DNA of 64,000 nt from Streptomyces sp. 1222.5 (GTDB taxonomy: Bacteria > Actinomycetota > Actinomycetes > Streptomycetales > Streptomycetaceae). Each line of letters starts with the position of its first letter. The stretch's first letter is position 1. A model generated the notes under the pieces. It was not told where the DNA came from, did not search any database, and saw only the letters and a program-made list of their open reading frames with translations. The position numbers and the translations under genes were made by a program. Below, in pieces: positions 15,421 through 23,273 of the stretch. The stretch is taken from assembly GCF_900105245.1 (NCBI RefSeq), contig NZ_FNSZ01000001.1, positions 6,880,001 through 6,944,000 of the forward strand, written 5' to 3'.

Positions 15421-16851
15421 TACGAGCGTAGCAGTGTGAGTGAGCTGGCAGAAGAGCTGCGCCGGGGGCTCGACCGCTACTCTCCCGGTGGAAAGCTGCC
15501 GTCGAGTCGTGCTCTGGTGGAGCGGTTCCGGGTGAGCCCCGTGACCGTCTCACGGGCCCTCGCCCAACTGTCCGCCGAGGGGCTCGTGATCACCCGGCCC
15601 GGCGCCGGCGCCTTCCGGGCCCGGCCGCGCGCGACGGAGACCGCCGCCGGGGACACCTCCTGGCAGGAGGTCGCGCTGAGCGCCGACGGCGCCGCCGAAC
15701 TCGTACCGCGCACCGTGGACGCCTCCGGTGTCACCGTCTCGCTGGCCGCCCCGCCGCCCGGCGTACTGGAGTTCAACGGCGGGTACCTGCATCCCTCGCT
15801 CCAGCCGGAGCGGGCCATGGCGGCCGCCCTCGCCCGGGCCGGCCGGCGACCGGGCGCCTGGGGCCGGCCGCCGCTGGAGGGGCTGCCGGAGCTGCGGGAG
15901 TGGTTCGCTCGCGGGATCGGCGGCGCCGTCACGGCGGCCGAGGTGCTGATCGCGGCAGGCGGCCAGGCCGCGCTGGCCACCGCACTGCGCGCGCTCGCCC
16001 AGCCCGGCGCCCCGGTCCTCGTGGAGTCGCCGACCTACCCGGGCATGCTGGCCCTCGCCCGCGCGGCCGGTCTGCGCCCGGTGCCGGTGCCCGTCGACGC
16101 CGAAGGAGTGCGCCCCGACCTGCTCGCCGATGCCTTCCGGGCCAGCGGCGCCCGGGTGTTCGTCTGCCAGCCCCTGTTCCAGAACCCGACCGGTGCCGTG
16201 CTCGCCCCCGCACGGCGCGCCGAGGTGCTGCGCATCGCCCGCGAGGCAGGCGCGTTCGTCGTCGAGGACGACTTCGTCCGGCGCCTGGTGCACGCCGACG
16301 CGGGCCCGCTGCCCCGGCCGCTGGCCGCCGACGACCCGGACGGCGTGGTCGTCCACGTCGGCTCGCTGACCAAGGCGACCTCGCCCAGCTTCCGGGTGAG
16401 CGCCCTGGCGGCCCGCGGCCCGGTACTGGAACGTCTGCGGGCCATCCAGGTCGTGGACAGCTTCTTCGTCCCCCGGCCGCTCCAGGAGGCCGCGCTGGAA
16501 CTCGTCGGCGCCCCGGCCTGGCTCCGCCATCTGCGGACGATCGCGGGGGAGTTGCAGGCACGGCGGACCGCCATGACGAGCGCGCTCGCCTTGCACCTGC
16601 CCGAACTCGCCCTCCCGCACGTCCCGTCGGGCGGCTACCACCTCTGGCTGCGCCTGCCCGACGGGGCCGACGAGTCCGCGCTGGCCGCGGCCGCCCTCCG
16701 CGCGGGTGTCGCCCTCACCCCCGGCCGCCCCTACTTCAGCGCCGAACCCCCCGCCGCCCACGTCCGGTTGAGCTTCGCCGCGGTCGCCGGAACCGGCGAG
16801 ATCACGGAGGGTGTGCGGCGGCTGCGGGCGGCCTGCGACGAGGTGCTGTAG
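15418..16851 (+). CDS. MocR-type (GntR/aminotransferase) transcriptional regulator
   Basis: A 477-residue PLP-dependent-type regulator. The GntR winged helix occupies about residues 1-70 (SVSELAEELRRGL, LPSSRALVERFRVSPVTVSR, GLVITRPGAGAF). A class I aminotransferase-like domain follows, with the PLP-binding Lys in VGSLTKATSPSFRVSAL and the GGYHLWLRLPDG and VALTPGRPYFSAE segments. MocR proteins bind PLP and an amine or amino acid, and commonly control a divergent transporter, here the EamA gene. The ATG at 15418 is probably leaderless; GTG 15436 is a fallback. Confidence 0.92.
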   Translation: MYERSSVSELAEELRRGLDRYSPGGKLPSSRALVERFRVSPVTVSRALAQLSAEGLVITRPGAGAFRARPRATETAAGDTSWQEVALSADGAAELVPRTVDASGVTVSLAAPPPGVLEFNGGYLHPSLQPERAMAAALARAGRRPGAWGRPPLEGLPELREWFARGIGGAVTAAEVLIAAGGQAALATALRALAQPGAPVLVESPTYPGMLALARAAGLRPVPVPVDAEGVRPDLLADAFRASGARVFVCQPLFQNPTGAVLAPARRAEVLRIAREAGAFVVEDDFVRRLVHADAGPLPRPLAADDPDGVVVHVGSLTKATSPSFRVSALAARGPVLERLRAIQVVDSFFVPRPLQEAALELVGAPAWLRHLRTIAGELQARRTAMTSALALHLPELALPHVPSGGYHLWLRLPDGADESALAAAALRAGVALTPGRPYFSAEPPAAHVRLSFAAVAGTGEITEGVRRLRAACDEVL

Positions 16852-16918
16852 CCGAAGCGGGCCGCACCGGCCGGGATATCCGCTCGACTCCGCCGCCCCG
16901 GCCTGTGATGATCACGCG

Positions 16919-17356
16919 ATGACCGACCGGACCGAGCTTCCCGAGGGCTACGAGTTCTCCGCCGACCCCGCACGCGTCGACGTCGACCGCGTCCACCGCT
17001 GGCTGTCGACCGACGCCTACTGGGCGATCGACCGGCCGCGCGAGAAGCACCGGCGGGCGATGGAGTCGTCGCTGAACTTCGGGGTGTACGAGACGGCGTC
17101 CGGGGAGCAGGTGGCCTACGCGCGGGTGGTCACCGACCGGGCGCTGTTCGCCTGGCTCGCCGATGTGTACGTCGCTCCGGCGGCGCGCGGCAAGGGGGTC
17201 GGCACGGCGTTCGTCGGCCGTATCCGCGACCAGTTGGAACCGTACGGACTGCGCCGCATCCTGCTCGCCACCGAGGACGCGCAGGAGGTCTACCGGAAGC
17301 TGGGCTTCCGGCCGCTGGACCGTCCCGAGCAGTGGATGATCCACCCCTTCGAGTAA
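16919..17356 (+). CDS. GNAT-family N-acetyltransferase
   Basis: A 145-residue acetyltransferase of unknown substrate. The acetyl-CoA-binding stretch is VYVAPAARGKGVGTAFVGRI, and the terminal LLATEDAQEVYRKLGFRPL matches the family. The core around residues 25-75 (VHRWLSTDAYWAIDRPREKH, FGVYETASGEQVAYARVVTD) resembles the small GNAT proteins often annotated near MocR genes. The ATG at 16919 leaves 67 bp after the MocR gene, so co-transcription is possible. No clear SD is present. Confidence 0.88.
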   Translation: MTDRTELPEGYEFSADPARVDVDRVHRWLSTDAYWAIDRPREKHRRAMESSLNFGVYETASGEQVAYARVVTDRALFAWLADVYVAPAARGKGVGTAFVGRIRDQLEPYGLRRILLATEDAQEVYRKLGFRPLDRPEQWMIHPFE

Positions 17357-17393
17357 GCGCCCGGATACCGCGGGTGACTCCGCACGGCAGCTC

Positions 17394-17422
17394 TTGACCT
17401 GCGCACCCGCGCGGCTCACCAT
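17394..17422 (+). promoter_or_regulatory. Likely promoter of leaderless pseudophosphatase gene
   Basis: TTGACC (17394-17399), a 17-bp spacer and CACCAT (17417-17422) end 6 nt before the ATG at 17429. Transcription would start at or next to the start codon. The gene has no SD, which agrees. Confidence 0.4.
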
Positions 17423-17428
17423 CACCGC

Positions 17429-18022
17429 ATGCCACTGAGGGTGACGTTCGTCGCCGCCGCGCGCAGCTCCTCGCTGCTCGCCGAGCGCTTCGAGGACGAC
17501 CGGCAGCTGGACCAGGCCGGCTGGGACGAGGTGCAGCGTGCCGCAGGGGACCTGCTGCCGCTGGCGGCCGCCGACCTGCGCTACTGCTCGCCGACCCCGC
17601 GCAGCCGGGCCACCGGCGACGCCCTGGGGTACGCCCCGCTGGTGCAGCTCGCCCTGCGGGACTGCGACATGGGCCGCTGGCGCGGGCTGACCCTGGGCGA
17701 GGCGATGGCCCGGGAGCCGGGGGCCGTCGACGCCTGGCTCGCCGACCCGCGGGCCACGCCGCACGGCGGCGAGTCGCTGCTCGGGTTCATCTCCCGGGTC
17801 GGCGGCTGGCTGGACACCCGGCCGGCGGACGACAGCGGCCGGATCGTGGCGGTCGCCGAGCCGTCCGTGATCCGCGCGGCGCTGGTCTACGCCCTGAAGG
17901 CGCCGCCCCCGACCTACTGGAACATCGACGTGCGCCCGCTGTCCACGACCACCCTCACCGGCCGCGGGGGCCGCTGGAACCTCCGCCTCGACGGCGTCGC
18001 CCCCCAGCCCTCGCGCACCTAG
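17429..18022 (+). CDS. Histidine-phosphatase-fold protein lacking catalytic histidines
   Basis: A 197-residue protein whose overall sequence follows the phosphoglycerate-mutase-like fold: RYCSPTPRSRATGDALG, RDCDMGRWRGLTLGEAMARE, PHGGESLLGFISRV and VIRAALVYAL. The N-terminal catalytic RHG is replaced by AARSS (residues 10-14), and the second SHG motif is replaced by AEP (143-145) in AVAEPSVIRAAL. His112 in HGGESL is kept. It is therefore unlikely to form a phosphohistidine intermediate and is best called a pseudo-enzyme. Such proteins occur near cobalt-transport genes in some streptomycetes as I recall, but none are here. Its stop abuts that of the convergent DUF6314 gene. Confidence 0.8.
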   Translation: MPLRVTFVAAARSSSLLAERFEDDRQLDQAGWDEVQRAAGDLLPLAAADLRYCSPTPRSRATGDALGYAPLVQLALRDCDMGRWRGLTLGEAMAREPGAVDAWLADPRATPHGGESLLGFISRVGGWLDTRPADDSGRIVAVAEPSVIRAALVYALKAPPPTYWNIDVRPLSTTTLTGRGGRWNLRLDGVAPQPSRT

Positions 18023-18478
18023 CTAGCCGCCGGTCTCGGCCTCGCGCTCGTACTCGGTGGTGAGGACGAGGTCCTTGGCGGGACCGCCGACCCGCCAGAC
18101 CGTGCGCCAGTGGTCGGCGTCGAGGACGGTGAACTCGCCGCGGTAGTGGTCGGCGGCGCAGGGGTGGCCGGCGACGTACCGTCCCGAGGTCAGGTCCAGC
18201 TCGTGGAAGGGACGGCCGTCCGCGAAGCGCACGTCCGCCGTGCCCGGGGCGTGTCCCGGCAGGAAACGCAGAGTCCGGGTCGCGGGGCGGGCGACGCCCT
18301 GCCAGGTGAACGTGCCGGACTCCTCGTGCAGCAGTCCGCCCTCCGGGAGGCGGCTGAAGACGGTGGTGCCGTCGAAACGCCCTTCGTCCCCGCCGGCCAG
18401 GTCCCGCACGGTCCGCCGCACGCGCCAGCGCCCCGCGAGGTGGGCCAGCACGTCCGGCACCGGCCAGAACCCGCTCAT
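18023..18478 (-). CDS. DUF6314 family protein
   Basis: A 151-residue protein of unknown function matching the DUF6314 pattern: VLAHLAGRWRVRRTVRDLAG, GLLHEESGTFTWQG, ATRTLRFLPG, VRFADGRPFHELDL and HPCAADHYRGEFTV. It is probably a small lipocalin-like beta-barrel. No signal peptide is present, so it should be cytoplasmic. The stop abuts that of the pseudophosphatase at 18022, tail to tail. An ATG lies at 18478. Confidence 0.8.
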   Translation of the reverse strand: MSGFWPVPDVLAHLAGRWRVRRTVRDLAGGDEGRFDGTTVFSRLPEGGLLHEESGTFTWQGVARPATRTLRFLPGHAPGTADVRFADGRPFHELDLTSGRYVAGHPCAADHYRGEFTVLDADHWRTVWRVGGPAKDLVLTTEYEREAETGG

Positions 18479-18579
18479 CGTCGCGCCGTCCCCCGGGCAG
18501 GGAGGCCGAACACGGGAACGGAGGGAGGAGGAGCATGCATGGGTCGAGCTTACGGCGACGCCGCCCCGCTTCCCGCGGA

Positions 18580-19017
18580 TCAGGCCGAAGCGGCCGGAGG
18601 CTCCTGCGCGGGCTGCTCCAGCGGCAGCAGCCCGCGCTCGGCGAAGACCTTCTTCGCGACGAACGTGGCGTTGAGCGCCTTCGGAAAGCCGCAGTAGCCG
18701 GCCGAGTGCAGCAGCGCCTCCACGATCTGCTCCGGGGCGAGACCCACGTTCAGCGCGGCGTTGACGTGCACCTCCAGCTGCGGCTCGCAGCCGCCCAGAG
18801 CGGTCAGCATGCCCAGGGTCACCAGCTGGCGGTCGCGGGGCGCGAGCTGCGGCCGTGCGTAGATCTCGCCGAACCCCCAGGAGACGATCTGGTGCCCCAG
18901 CTCGGGGCTGATGTCGGCGAGCGAGTCGATCACCCGCCGGCCCGACTCGCCGTCGACCGCGTTCAGCACCTCCAGGCCGTGGGCGAAACGCTCTTCACGG
19001 GTCGTGCTCTCGCTCAT
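18580..19017 (-). CDS. Carboxymuconolactone decarboxylase family protein
   Basis: A 145-residue alpha-helical protein of the CMD/AhpD-like family. It has the core segment LVTLGMLTALGGCEPQLEVH with ALNVGLAPEQIVEALLHSAGYCGFPKAL, matching 4-carboxymuconolactone decarboxylase-type members (gamma-CMD) that lack the paired CXXC of AhpD. The actual reaction is not assured. The promoter at 19079-19109 has the long 19-bp spacer of MerR-activated genes. In other streptomycetes such CMD genes are often linked to a MerR regulator and oxidoreductases; none is adjacent here. Confidence 0.88.
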   Translation of the reverse strand: MSESTTREERFAHGLEVLNAVDGESGRRVIDSLADISPELGHQIVSWGFGEIYARPQLAPRDRQLVTLGMLTALGGCEPQLEVHVNAALNVGLAPEQIVEALLHSAGYCGFPKALNATFVAKKVFAERGLLPLEQPAQEPPAASA

Positions 19018-19078
19018 ACCGACTCCTCCGTCTCCGGGCCCCCGCTTCCGCGGCGGCCGTCGCTGGTACGTGCGGAGA

Positions 19079-19109
19079 ACCGTAGGAGTTGGAGTGCACT
19101 CAAGGTCAA
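19079..19109 (-). promoter_or_regulatory. MerR-type promoter with 19-bp spacer
   Basis: On the minus strand TTGACC (19109-19104) and TACGGT (19084-19079) are separated by 19 bp. The spacer contains the near-palindrome TTGAGTGCACTCCAA with a perfect GAGTGCACTC core. An overlong spacer holding an inverted repeat is the hallmark of MerR-family activation. Confidence 0.75.
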
Positions 19110-19303
19110 CCCGTCCACGCGATTCACCTCCGCATCACCCTCCGGAAAAGCCGGGTACACCACGGAGCGGCGAAATTCATAAGGCGTTCACCGAATTCGG
19201 AGGGATGCGCCTCACTTATCGATGAGCACACAACCAACCGGAAAGTCGCCCCGTCTAAGTCGGCGAAATCCATGAAGTGAATTCGCTGGGGGCCTGCCGA
19301 GAA

Positions 19304-21877
19304 ATGCAACGCGTCACCACGCCCGGTGGGCCTCGCACACCCGCACGCGCCGCCGCGCTGCTCGCGGCGGCCGTCACGGTCACGGCCCTCTGCGCCGCCG
19401 ACGTCCTCGCGCGCAGCTATCCCTTCGGCCCCCGCACCCGCAGCGTCAACGACCTCGGCAATCAGTACGTCCCCTTACACGCCCACCTGTGGGACCTGCT
19501 GCACGGCCGGGCCGACGGCGGACTCCTGATCAACTGGCAGTCCGGGTACGGCACCAGCTTCCTGCCGGACCTCGGCACCTACCTCGGCAGCCCCTACGCC
19601 CTGCTCGTCGCCGTCTTCCCCCGGGACCGGATCGACCTCGCGGTCTATGTCGTCACCGCCCTGAAGACCGCGTCGGCCGCCGCCGCCATGGCCTGGCTGC
19701 TGCTCACCCTGCGCCCCGGCCGCTGGTGGGCGGCCGGACTGCTCGGCGCCTCCTACGCGCTGTGCGGCTGGAGCGTCGCCGACGCCTCCTACAACCCGAT
19801 GTGGCTCGACGGCCTGATCGCCCTCCCACTGCTCTGCCTGGTCGGTGAACGGGCGATCGCCGGCCGCGGAAGGCTCCCGGGCGTCCTGGTCGTCGCCCTC
19901 GCCTGGACCGCCAACTTCTACACCGCCTACATGGCCACCCTCGGCGCCGTCCTCGTCCTGCTGCTGCGCCTGCTGCTCATCCGCCCGCCCCGCAGGCAGG
20001 CCCTCGCCGCGGCCGGCCGTGCCGCCCTCACCGTCACCCTCGGCGTGGGCCTCGCCGCCCCGCTCGTCACGGTGATCTGGTCCGGCACCCGGCACGCCTA
20101 CCCGGGCCGCGTACGGCAGTTCGCGCCGGTACCGGCCGAGGACGTGGCGGCCCGGCTGCTGCCGGCGACGTACGGCTTCGGCTCCCCGGCCCTCTACGTC
20201 GGGGCCCTCGCCCTGCTGCTCGCCCTCTCCCTGCCCTTCCACCGGGCGGTCCCGGTCCGGGTGCGCGCGGGCTGGACGGCACTGGTGCTCGCGGTGGCCC
20301 TGTCGCTCCAGTGGGGCCCCACCCACCTGGTCTGGCACGCCTTCGCCACCCCGCAGGGCAGCGGCTACCGTCAGGCCTTCGTCCTGTGCGGACTGCTGGT
20401 CCTCGCCGCCTGGCACGCCCTGGCCTACGGCCCGCCCGGCCCGCGCGCCCTCGGTGCCGCGACCGCGCTGCTCGCCCTGATCACCGCCGTCGCCGCACGC
20501 AGCGAGCTGGTCCGGCCGTACACCTGGCCGGTGCTGGGGCTCGCCGTCGCGGGCGCGCTGGCCGGCCTCGTGCTGCTGGGACGGGCCGGGCGGCGCGCCG
20601 GACCGGCCGCACTCGCCGTCGTCCTGCTCCTCGGCGCGCAGCTCGGGGAGACCGCCGCCACCTCGGCCGTGGCCACGAAGCTGCGCCTCGGGCACCTGGA
20701 CGACTACGAGCCCTGGGGGCCACGCCAGGAGCGGCAGGCCGCCGCGGTCGCGCGGGCCGACGACTGGCCCCGGTACCGCACCGATCCCGGCCGCGAACAG
20801 ACCGTCGGCAACGACCCGATGCTGGTGGGCGGCCAGGGTGCCGCCTACTACAGCAGCCTGACCCCGGACGTCCTCAGCCGTACCCTCACCGCCCTCGGCG
20901 GCGGCTGGACCTCCCGCGGCCGGAGCGTGCAGAGCCTCGACAACGCCGTCACGGACGTCGTGTTCTCCGTCGGCGCACGGGTGCACTCCCCGCCGGACCC
21001 GCACCAGAAGTACCTGCCGCCGGACGGCACCCCGGTGACCGTGGGCCGGCAGGACGTCCCGCCGCCGGTGACCGTGCGGCCCACCGCCGCCACCGGGTCC
21101 TTCGGGCCGTCGCCCTACCGCAACCAGGAACTGCTGCTCGGCAGCCGCGTCTACACCGTGCCCCGCCTCACCGTGCGCGACGACGACGGGCGGCCGGTCC
21201 GGACGCGCCGGGTCGGTACCGGGACCGCCGTGGCGAAGCCGGCGATCACGGCCGTCTGCCCGGCCGGCACCCAGGTGCAGCTGTGGGCGCCGCACTTCTC
21301 CGGCACCGCGCGCCTCGCCGGCACCGGCGCCCCGGCGGCCGTCTTCCGGTTCGAGCACCCGCGCAACCGCGCCGCCATGGAGCCGCTCGGCCGTACCCCG
21401 GCCTCCGGCCGGGTGCGCGTCGAACTGACCTCGAGCCGCCCCGGCCGCGTCCCGGCCGGCGCCGTCGGCTGCCTGGACACCGGCCGGCTGCACACCGCCG
21501 CCGCCCGCCTGAAGGCGACCGGAGCCACCCGCGTGACGGTTTCCGACGGTGTCGTACGGGCCGAGCTGCCCGCCGGCAGCAAGGGGGTCGCGGTCGTCGC
21601 CGCACCCCGCATCGCCGGCTGGCGGTGCGCCGCGGGCGACGGCCCCGCCCGCCCCGCCGAGCAGTACCACGGTCTGATCGCCGTCCCGCTCGACGCCGGT
21701 GCGACCAGCCTGACCTGCACCTTCCATCCACCCGGCCTGCGGCTGGGCACGACCGTCGGGGCCGCCACGCTCGGCGCCCTCGTCCTGCTCACCGCCTTCA
21801 CCGCCGTCCGCCGCCGGCGCACCACCGCGGCGCCCACGCCCACATCACCGCGCGAGCGCGTGACCACCGCTTCCTGA
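19304..21877 (+). CDS. YfhO-family multi-pass membrane glycosyltransferase
   Basis: A large (857-residue) membrane protein. The first half contains about ten or more hydrophobic segments. The GT-C-like N-terminal pattern is visible: RSVNDLGNQYVPLHAHLWDL, NWQSGYGTSFLPDL and YNPMWLDGLIALPL. The C-terminal half holds a soluble, beta-rich external domain and a last membrane helix (LGTTVGAATLGALVLLTAF). In Firmicutes YfhO transfers a sugar from an undecaprenyl-phosphate carrier to (lipo)teichoic acid. It heads the cassette yfhO-gtrB-gtrA. The start at ATG 19304 keeps the first helix; GTG 19277 is an in-frame alternative, and neither has a good SD. Confidence 0.87.
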   Translation: MQRVTTPGGPRTPARAAALLAAAVTVTALCAADVLARSYPFGPRTRSVNDLGNQYVPLHAHLWDLLHGRADGGLLINWQSGYGTSFLPDLGTYLGSPYALLVAVFPRDRIDLAVYVVTALKTASAAAAMAWLLLTLRPGRWWAAGLLGASYALCGWSVADASYNPMWLDGLIALPLLCLVGERAIAGRGRLPGVLVVALAWTANFYTAYMATLGAVLVLLLRLLLIRPPRRQALAAAGRAALTVTLGVGLAAPLVTVIWSGTRHAYPGRVRQFAPVPAEDVAARLLPATYGFGSPALYVGALALLLALSLPFHRAVPVRVRAGWTALVLAVALSLQWGPTHLVWHAFATPQGSGYRQAFVLCGLLVLAAWHALAYGPPGPRALGAATALLALITAVAARSELVRPYTWPVLGLAVAGALAGLVLLGRAGRRAGPAALAVVLLLGAQLGETAATSAVATKLRLGHLDDYEPWGPRQERQAAAVARADDWPRYRTDPGREQTVGNDPMLVGGQGAAYYSSLTPDVLSRTLTALGGGWTSRGRSVQSLDNAVTDVVFSVGARVHSPPDPHQKYLPPDGTPVTVGRQDVPPPVTVRPTAATGSFGPSPYRNQELLLGSRVYTVPRLTVRDDDGRPVRTRRVGTGTAVAKPAITAVCPAGTQVQLWAPHFSGTARLAGTGAPAAVFRFEHPRNRAAMEPLGRTPASGRVRVELTSSRPGRVPAGAVGCLDTGRLHTAAARLKATGATRVTVSDGVVRAELPAGSKGVAVVAAPRIAGWRCAAGDGPARPAEQYHGLIAVPLDAGATSLTCTFHPPGLRLGTTVGAATLGALVLLTAFTAVRRRRTTAAPTPTSPRERVTTAS

Positions 21878-21897
21878 CCGCGCCCAGGGGGACCGCC

Positions 21898-22848
21898 ATG
21901 CTGATATCGATCGTCGCACCCTGCTACAACGAGGAAGACGTCGTGGAACGCTTCCACCAGGAGGTGCAGAAGGTCGCCGACGACCTGCTGCCGCTCGGCC
22001 ACGACATGGAGTTCGTGTACGTCGACGACGGCAGCCGCGACCGCACCCTCGCCGTCCTCCGGCACCTCGCCGACCTCGACCCGCGGGTGCGCTACGTCTC
22101 CTTCAGCCGCAACTTCGGCAAGGAGGCCGCCCTGCTCGCGGGCCTGCGGCACGCCTCGGGCGACGCGGTGATCGTCATGGACGCCGACCTGCAGCACCCG
22201 CCGGAGCTGATCCGGCGCATGGTGGAACTGCGGGAACAGGGCCACGACCAGGTCATCGCCAGGCGCTCGCGCACCGGTGACCGCCTCACCCGGACCCTCA
22301 CCGCGCGCCTGTACTACCGGCTCGTCAACCGCCTGGTCGACGTCGAACTCGTCGACGGCGTGGGCGACTTCCGGCTGCTGTCGCGCAGGGTCGCGGACGC
22401 GGTGCTGGCCCTCACCGAGTACAACCGCTTCTCCAAGGGCCTGTTCGCCTGGGTGGGCTTCCCGAGCACGACCTTCGAGTACGAGAACGCCGTCCGCGAG
22501 GCCGGCCGCAGCTCCTGGAACCTGCGCGGCCTGCTCAACTACGGCCTGGACGGCCTGCTGTCCTTCAACAACCGCCCGCTGCGCGCCGCCCTGTGGCTCG
22601 GCATGGGCCTGCTGCTGTGCGCGGGCCTCTACACCGCCTGGATCGTGGGCGCCGCGCTCGCCAACGGGGTCCAGACCCCCGGCTATGTGACCATCATCAC
22701 CGCCGTCACCGCCCTCGCGGGCGTCCAGATGGTCATGCTGGGAGTGATCGGGGAGTACACCGGCCGCATCTACTACGAGGTGAAGGGCCGCCCGCACTTC
22801 CTGGTGAAGGCGACCAACGTGGAACGCGCGAAAGACCTCATTCCTTGA
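21898..22848 (+). CDS. Polyprenyl-phosphate glycosyltransferase, GtrB/CsbB type
   Basis: A 316-residue family 2 glycosyltransferase that should charge polyprenyl phosphate with a sugar on the cytoplasmic face. It starts MLISIVAPCYNEEDVVERF, has VYVDDGSRDRT and FSRNFGKEAALLAGL, and the catalytic DADLQHPPELI. Two C-terminal membrane helices (LRAALWLGMGLLLCAGLYTA and IITAVTALAGVQMVMLGVIG) follow, as in GtrB and DpmA-like enzymes. Start ATG 21898 with AGGGGGA upstream, 20 bp after yfhO. The stop overlaps the gtrA start. Confidence 0.92.
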   Translation: MLISIVAPCYNEEDVVERFHQEVQKVADDLLPLGHDMEFVYVDDGSRDRTLAVLRHLADLDPRVRYVSFSRNFGKEAALLAGLRHASGDAVIVMDADLQHPPELIRRMVELREQGHDQVIARRSRTGDRLTRTLTARLYYRLVNRLVDVELVDGVGDFRLLSRRVADAVLALTEYNRFSKGLFAWVGFPSTTFEYENAVREAGRSSWNLRGLLNYGLDGLLSFNNRPLRAALWLGMGLLLCAGLYTAWIVGAALANGVQTPGYVTIITAVTALAGVQMVMLGVIGEYTGRIYYEVKGRPHFLVKATNVERAKDLIP

Positions 22849-23228
22849 AGCGACAGATCATCACCTTCGCACTGGTCGGTGTGATCAACACCGCCACCTA
22901 TTACTGCCTCTATCTGCTGTTCCTGATGTGGCTGCCCTATCTCGCCGCCCACGTGCTCGCCTTCGCGCTCAGCATGGTCGGTTCCTTTTTCCTGAATGCG
23001 CGCTTCACCTACCGGACGCGGCCCACCTGGCGGAAATTCCTGCTGTTCCCGCTGACCAACGCGACCAACTTCGTGATCACCACGGCCGGGGTGTACGTCA
23101 TCGTCGACGTCCTGCACGCGGGCAGCCGCTTCGCCCCACTGCTCGCCTCCGCGGCGGCGATCCCGGTCACCTTCGTCGTCTCCCGCTGGGTGATGCTCCC
23201 CGGCCACGAGACCGGGTCGATTGCATAA
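22845..23228 (+). CDS. GtrA-family membrane protein (glycolipid flippase)
   Basis: A 127-residue protein with four membrane helices of the GtrA/GtcA family, thought to flip polyprenyl-phosphate sugars across the membrane. It reads IITFALVGVINTATYYCLYL and has the family NARFTYRTRPTWRKFLLF loop. The only reasonable start is TTG 22845, giving LKRQIITF and overlapping the gtrB stop (TTGA). The argC promoter begins inside the last codons and stop of this gene. Confidence 0.87.
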   Translation: MKRQIITFALVGVINTATYYCLYLLFLMWLPYLAAHVLAFALSMVGSFFLNARFTYRTRPTWRKFLLFPLTNATNFVITTAGVYVIVDVLHAGSRFAPLLASAAAIPVTFVVSRWVMLPGHETGSIA

Positions 23229-23249
23229 ACGTGCAGCGATACGTATAGT
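23221..23249 (+). promoter_or_regulatory. argC promoter with ARG box
   Basis: TTGCAT (23221-23226) and TATAGT (23244-23249) are separated by 17 bp, an excellent vegetative promoter. The ARG-box-like TGCATAAACGTGCA (23222-23235) overlaps the -35, so bound ArgR would block polymerase. The gtrA stop lies inside the -35. Confidence 0.75.
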
Positions 23250-23273
23250 CATGCCATCCAGAGGAGGATGGAC

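Noticed and set aside
19089..19309. Small ORFs in the lower-GC gap before yfhO
   Set aside because: Both strands have a short frame of about 60 codons but neither has an SD or recognisable sequence, and the region holds the MerR-type promoter.
20311..21897. Protein fusion extending the glycosyltransferase upstream into yfhO
   Set aside because: That reading is Arg/Pro-rich, out of frame with yfhO and has no motif; the ATG at 21898 with AGGGGGA explains the gene.
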